A stretch of 11,137 bases of DNA from positions 1-11,137 of the forward strand of contig DKPS01000219.1 of assembly GCA_002471345.1 (NCBI GenBank). The letters are read 5' to 3'. This document shows, piece after piece, positions 8,176-11,137 of this stretch. Made by a program: the position numbers and the translations under genes. The notes under the pieces are model-generated. The model made no database searches. It was given only the letters and a program-made list of their open reading frames with translations, and was not told the DNA's origin. This DNA is from Saprospiraceae bacterium UBA7328 (GTDB taxonomy: Bacteria; Bacteroidota; Bacteroidia; Chitinophagales; Saprospiraceae). Each line of letters begins with the position of its first letter. Within the stretch, counting starts at the first letter, position 1.

Positions 8176-8239
8176 TTTTGAAAAATATGTTTATTCTTGG
8201 ACTTGTTAATAAAGAGATCAATTAAAAAAGAAGACAATT

Positions 8240-9787
8240 ATGCTCAATTTATCTGTACTATTAGAAGCCACAGCAGCTTCCACTCCTAGTGCTCCTGCTT
8301 TTACATTTGGCGAAACAACTCTCACTTACGCTCAAGTCAATGGTGCAGCGAATCAAGTTGCAAACGGATTAATATCAAAGGGCATCAATCAAGGGGACAA
8401 GGTAGCTTTAAGTTGTCTCAATTTACCGTATTTCCCTATTGCGTATTTTGGTATTTTGAAGGCTGGAGCAACTGTAGTTCCTCTAAGTGTATTACTTAAA
8501 AAAGATGAAATTGCATATCATCTATCTGATAGTGATGCCAAAGCATATTTCTGTTTTATAGGAACACCTGACTTACCCATGTTAGAAATGGGACATGCTG
8601 GTTTTAGTGAAACTGACAGTTGTAAGCATTTATTTGCCATTACCGCCAATCCAACAGATGCTTCTCCAATAGATGGAATTCCTACAATGGGAAGTCTCAT
8701 GGCAGGGCAGTCTCCTACACTTGAATCTGTGATGACAGGTGCTGATGAAAGCGCAGTGATCATATATACTTCAGGTACAACTGGTAGACCTAAAGGGGCC
8801 GAACTTACTCATTCAAACCTGTTCTGCAATGCAGTTTTGTCTGCTGATTTGTTTCAAGCCTCCAAGGATGATGTGCTACTTTGTGTATTGCCTCTTTTTC
8901 ACATTTTCGCCATGACATGTATTATGAATTCAGGAATATATAGAGGGGCACATATAATACTTCTTCCAAGATTCGAAGCAGAAGATGTACTTGGCTTAAT
9001 GCAGAAACATAAAGTTACAGTGTTTGCTGGTGTACCAACTATGTATTGGGGGTTGAACAGTTACAGTGAACCAAAATTTGATTACGATTCCATTTCCAAA
9101 ATTTTGAGAATAGCGGTATCAGGAGGAGCATCCCTACCATTAGCTGTTTTAGAAGATTTTGAAAAAAGATTTAATGTTCCAATTTTAGAAGGATATGGAA
9201 TGAGTGAAGGCTCCCCTATAGTTACCTTCAATAGAACAGATATTCCTAGAAAGCCTGGTTCGGTAGGTAAAGAAGTATGGGGAGTAAGTGTGAAAGTGGT
9301 GGATGATGAAGGAAACGAAGTTCCTACAGGAGAAAGAGGGGAGTTAATCTACAAAGGACATAATGTAACAAAGGGATATTACAACAAACCTGAAGCTAAT
9401 GCCAAAACGCTTAAGAATGGATGGCTTTATTCTGGGGATGTTGCTATCAAGGATGAAGATGGATACTATTTCATAGTGGATCGTACTAAAGACATGATCA
9501 TCAGAGGCGGGCTTAATGTTTATCCTAGAGAAGTGGAAGAAACTATGATTAAACATCCTGATGTGTCCTTAGTAGCAGTGATTGGTATTCCTGATGATAA
9601 AATGGGTGAAGAGATCAAAGCTTATGCAGTATTGAATGAAGGAGCTGATCTTTCTTCTTCAGAATTAAAAGAGTGGACTAAAGAAAATTTAGCTGCATAT
9701 AAGTATCCTAGATTGGTAGAAATCATAGATGCTTTACCAATGAGTGCAACTGGAAAGATTTTGAAAAAAGAATTGAGAAAGCGATAG
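8240..9787 (+). CDS. AMP-forming acyl-CoA synthetase / long-chain fatty acid-CoA ligase
   Basis: This 515-residue enzyme of the ANL superfamily activates a carboxylic acid to acyl-AMP and then acyl-CoA in the cytoplasm. All core motifs are present: the P-loop YTSGTTGRPKG (176-186), EGYGMSEGSP (317-326, A5), YSGD (397-400, A7), the hinge region DRTKDMIIRGGLNVYPREVE (414-433, A8), and the catalytic lysine in SATGKILKKELR (Lys506, A10). Size and motif spelling are close to FadD13-type medium/long-chain ligases (about 500 residues), but chain length cannot be read directly. A purine-rich AAGAAG lies about 8 bases before the ATG and may help translation. The 3' end is 7 bases from the stop of the convergent membrane protein gene, leaving no room for a terminator between them. 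Confidence 0.93.
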   Translation: MLNLSVLLEATAASTPSAPAFTFGETTLTYAQVNGAANQVANGLISKGINQGDKVALSCLNLPYFPIAYFGILKAGATVVPLSVLLKKDEIAYHLSDSDAKAYFCFIGTPDLPMLEMGHAGFSETDSCKHLFAITANPTDASPIDGIPTMGSLMAGQSPTLESVMTGADESAVIIYTSGTTGRPKGAELTHSNLFCNAVLSADLFQASKDDVLLCVLPLFHIFAMTCIMNSGIYRGAHIILLPRFEAEDVLGLMQKHKVTVFAGVPTMYWGLNSYSEPKFDYDSISKILRIAVSGGASLPLAVLEDFEKRFNVPILEGYGMSEGSPIVTFNRTDIPRKPGSVGKEVWGVSVKVVDDEGNEVPTGERGELIYKGHNVTKGYYNKPEANAKTLKNGWLYSGDVAIKDEDGYYFIVDRTKDMIIRGGLNVYPREVEETMIKHPDVSLVAVIGIPDDKMGEEIKAYAVLNEGADLSSSELKEWTKENLAAYKYPRLVEIIDALPMSATGKILKKELRKR

Positions 9788-9794
9788 TTAGATG

Positions 9795-10208
9795 CTAAAC
9801 AAAATTTTCAGTTGTCTGATGCTCCAATTCAGATCTTTTTAAATATGCCCAAACCGAAAAGCTTATTGGTGCAGTTAATGTTGTCGGAACAGTAGAATTT
9901 AGAGGCTCGGGTGTGCCTCTTAGAGTGTGCATGAAATAAGTAAATGCTATTGTTATAAGGGAAGGAATAACAACAGCAAGAATCAATGAAGTCCATTTAT
10001 CTTCCCATTTGATAGCAATATTTTCTACCATTTTAGTGAAAACTCCGCCCATAATGCACGTATATACAAACTGCTTAGCGGCAGCGGTCAACGCCCCTGC
10101 TGGATCATGATCTGCATTTATGAGATATACTATAAAGGCCATTATTACAGCTCCATATAGACCCATTTTTAGATCAAAAAATAAATTTTTGCCAAGACTA
10201 TTTTTCAA
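9795..10208 (-). CDS. hypothetical four-helix integral membrane protein
   Basis: I do not recognise this 137-residue protein. It has four hydrophobic segments, at about 15-32, 39-60, 73-94 and 106-122. A short positively charged N-terminus (KNSLGKNLFFDLK) precedes the first, and a hydrophilic charged tail (KRSELEHQTTENFV) ends it, so both ends are probably cytoplasmic. Conserved-looking features are the loop NADHDPAGA between helices 1 and 2, KWEDKW between helices 2 and 3, and RGTPEPLNSTVPT before helix 4. No catalytic motif is visible. The gene converges on the acyl-CoA ligase gene with 7 bases between stops, and nothing ties it functionally to that gene. The ATG is preceded by AT-rich sequence without a ribosome binding site. 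Confidence 0.75.
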   Translation of the reverse strand: MKNSLGKNLFFDLKMGLYGAVIMAFIVYLINADHDPAGALTAAAKQFVYTCIMGGVFTKMVENIAIKWEDKWTSLILAVVIPSLITIAFTYFMHTLRGTPEPLNSTVPTTLTAPISFSVWAYLKRSELEHQTTENFV

Positions 10209-10241
10209 ATCAGTTCATTATCAGTTAGTACAAAGTTAAAA

Positions 10242-10334
10242 ATGTCTTACATATCAGAGGAAATAAGAAAAATGAAGGCAAATTTAGAGCAGTTGGGCTT
10301 TCTTTTTTATAGGTTATGTCCGCGATACAGTTAA
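10242..10334 (+). CDS. possible 30-residue small ORF
   Basis: ATG to TAA encodes MSYISEEIRKMKANLEQLGF and ten more residues ending RLCPRYS. The first half is a plausible amphipathic charged helix. There is no homology I recognise and no ribosome binding site. It could be a small peptide, the decayed start of a lost gene, or chance. Its position between the membrane protein and sigma factor genes is the only contextual hint. Confidence 0.2.
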   Translation: MSYISEEIRKMKANLEQLGFLFYRLCPRYS

Positions 10335-10380
10335 ATAGTATAGGTAAGTCTTGTAGATTTAAACTTTAATAATTAATCAA

Positions 10381-10407
10381 CGCAACCTTTTTATCAATCT
10401 AAAGGTA
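10381..10407 (+). promoter_or_regulatory. candidate ECF-type promoter of the sigma factor gene
   Basis: CGCAACCTTTT (10381-10391) carries the AAC core typical of ECF -35 elements and resembles the TGAAACCTTTT box of Bacillus SigW. GGTA at 10404-10407 follows after a 16-17-base spacer and could be the -10. A transcript would begin near 10413-10416, about 30 bases before the likely translation start at 10446. ECF sigma factors often transcribe their own gene, so autoregulation is a reasonable inference. Confidence 0.4.
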
Positions 10408-10445
10408 ATTACCACTTAGAACAGTAGTTTAAAAACAAAAGAAAG

Positions 10446-10952
10446 CTGGACTCTCAACTAAATAATATTATTAAAGAATGTCGCAGAGATAACCGCAAGG
10501 CGCAAAACCAGCTTTATATGCAGTATTATTCGTACTCGATGAGCATCTGTACACGCTACGTTCGTGATAGTTCAGAAGCAAAATCAGTAATGAATCAAGG
10601 GTTTTTCAAAATATTTAAGCACCTTGATAAATTCAACACTGACTACGACTTTAAGCCATGGTTAAAAACTATCATGGTAAATACAGCTTTGGACCATATC
10701 AAAAAGAATAAAAAAGTGGCATTACATACAGAACTTGAGGAGTCAGCACACTACAGTATCGACGAAACGGTAATTGCAAAAATGAGTTTTGACGAAATAT
10801 TAAAAATCGTCAACCTTCTGCCCACAGCATACCGCACTGTATTCAATTTATTTGTAATTGATGGCTATAAACATGAAGAAATAGCTAAACAACTTGGCAT
10901 AGGTATAGGAACATCCAAGTCAAATTTGAGTAGAGCTAATTTAAAAAAATAG
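10446..10952 (+). CDS. RNA polymerase sigma-70 family (ECF-like) sigma factor, non-standard start
   Basis: The protein has region 2 (GFFKIFKHLDKF, then FKPWLKTIMVNTALDHIKK) and region 4 with a helix-turn-helix (LPTAYRTVFNLFVIDGYKHEEIAKQLGIGIGTSKSNLSRA), so it is a two-domain ECF-type sigma factor. The first in-frame ATG is at 10518, but family-typical sequence (IIKECRRDNRKAQNQLYMQYY) continues upstream of it, so that ATG is internal. No ATG, GTG or TTG lies in frame between there and the stop at 10425. I place the start at CTG 10446, after the purine-rich AAAAGAAAG; ATT at 10467 or 10470 are alternatives. This gives 168 residues. The frame ends at TAG right after a run of seven A; a -1 shift there would add 25 residues. 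No anti-sigma gene is adjacent. Identity is firm; start and end are uncertain, and a recently damaged gene is possible. Confidence 0.85.
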   Translation: MDSQLNNIIKECRRDNRKAQNQLYMQYYSYSMSICTRYVRDSSEAKSVMNQGFFKIFKHLDKFNTDYDFKPWLKTIMVNTALDHIKKNKKVALHTELEESAHYSIDETVIAKMSFDEILKIVNLLPTAYRTVFNLFVIDGYKHEEIAKQLGIGIGTSKSNLSRANLKK

Positions 10953-11026
10953 CTGATCAGTATGAAAAATTTAGTAAGAATATTAGCTATCGCTTTGAAC
11001 TTAAAATAATTCCAAATCAGACCTAA
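10943..11026 (+). other. -1 frame C-terminal extension of the sigma factor gene
   Basis: The A7 run at 10943-10949 is directly followed by the zero-frame stop. Reading on in the -1 frame gives IADQYEKFSKNISYRFELKIIPNQT and a TAA at 11024-11026. The sequence after LKK looks like the normal end of such proteins, a charged helix following region 4. Either one A has been lost (mutation or sequencing error) or ribosomes or polymerase slip on the A run. Confidence 0.45.
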
Positions 11027-11090
11027 AATAGTTGGATTTCACTCCTCTTGGTTCCAAGGCATTATCAATGTTTTTTACTTGAAAATGAAA
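11001..11090 (-). other. possible tail of a gene convergent with the sigma factor
   Basis: On the minus strand an open stretch of 29 codons ends in TAA at 11001-11003 and encodes FHFQVKNIDNALEPRGVKSN followed by YFRSDLELF. It reads like a protein C-terminus but is closed on its upstream side by a TAG at 11091-11093 and has no start. It could be a gene remnant or chance. The remaining sequence to the window end is very AT rich and shows nothing else. Confidence 0.2.
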
Positions 11091-11137
11091 CTATATTACT
11101 TTAATTGATTAATTTTAATAAATTATTATTCAACAAA

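Larger units (their letters stand above)
10209..10445. other. AT-rich intergenic region upstream of the sigma factor gene
   Basis: This divergent spacer separates the membrane protein gene (minus) from the sigma factor gene (plus). It holds a possible 30-codon ORF (10242-10334) and a candidate ECF-type promoter (10381-10407), listed separately. I see no tRNA, strong hairpin or inverted repeat. There is no ATG at all between about 10320 and 10477 on the plus strand, which matters for the sigma factor start. Confidence 0.6.

Noticed and set aside
8518..8763. Minus-strand open frame inside the acyl-CoA ligase gene
   Set aside because: It is antisense to the conserved ligase reading frame and has no domain of its own.
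1..11137. Defence system, CRISPR array, insertion sequence, prophage or tRNA
   Set aside because: No repeat array, transposase, integrase, terminal inverted repeat, cloverleaf or defence-type domain was seen; the genes are housekeeping or envelope types.

Overview
The window looks like chromosomal DNA from a low-GC Bacteroidota bacterium, probably of the Cytophagales type. The evidence is AT-rich sequence, almost no recognisable Shine-Dalgarno sites, a TAnnTTTG-type promoter element, an autonomous ECF-like sigma factor with a CGCAACCTTTT upstream box, and protein families common in that phylum (DUF3604, DUF1415, lipoprotein PhoD-like phosphatase). The lineage is inferred from style; no marker gene is present.

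Layout, left to right: (1) the C-terminal half of a MeaB/ArgK GTPase on the plus strand, running in from outside the window. (2) A PhoD-like lipoprotein metallophosphatase on the minus strand, overlapping the GTPase gene tail to tail by 11 bases. (3) A small MscS-type mechanosensitive channel, divergent from the phosphatase. (4) A minus-strand two-gene operon: a membrane-anchored DUF3604 (PHP-like) protein followed by a hormone-sensitive-lipase-family alpha/beta hydrolase, joined by an ATGA stop/start overlap. (5) A minus-strand metallo-beta-lactamase-fold hydrolase divergent from a short FMO/CzcO-like flavoprotein, with about 27 bases between them. (6) A minus-strand DUF1415 protein divergent from a plus-strand AMP-forming acyl-CoA ligase. 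(7) A minus-strand four-helix membrane protein of unknown function. (8) A plus-strand ECF-like sigma factor with a putative self-type promoter, no standard start codon, and a probable -1 frameshift at its C-terminus.

Most genes look like ordinary lipid, ester or cofactor metabolism and envelope functions, not a defence or mobile island. MeaB points to a methylmalonyl-CoA mutase pathway. The acyl-CoA ligase, esterase, flavoprotein and MBL hydrolase could share acyl or ester chemistry, but only the DUF3604-esterase pair has direct operon evidence. No rRNA, tRNA, CRISPR, insertion sequence or phage gene was seen. The most unusual part is the right end (about 10.2-11.1 kb): a sigma factor gene with two irregularities, a possible tiny ORF before it, and a possible gene tail facing it.
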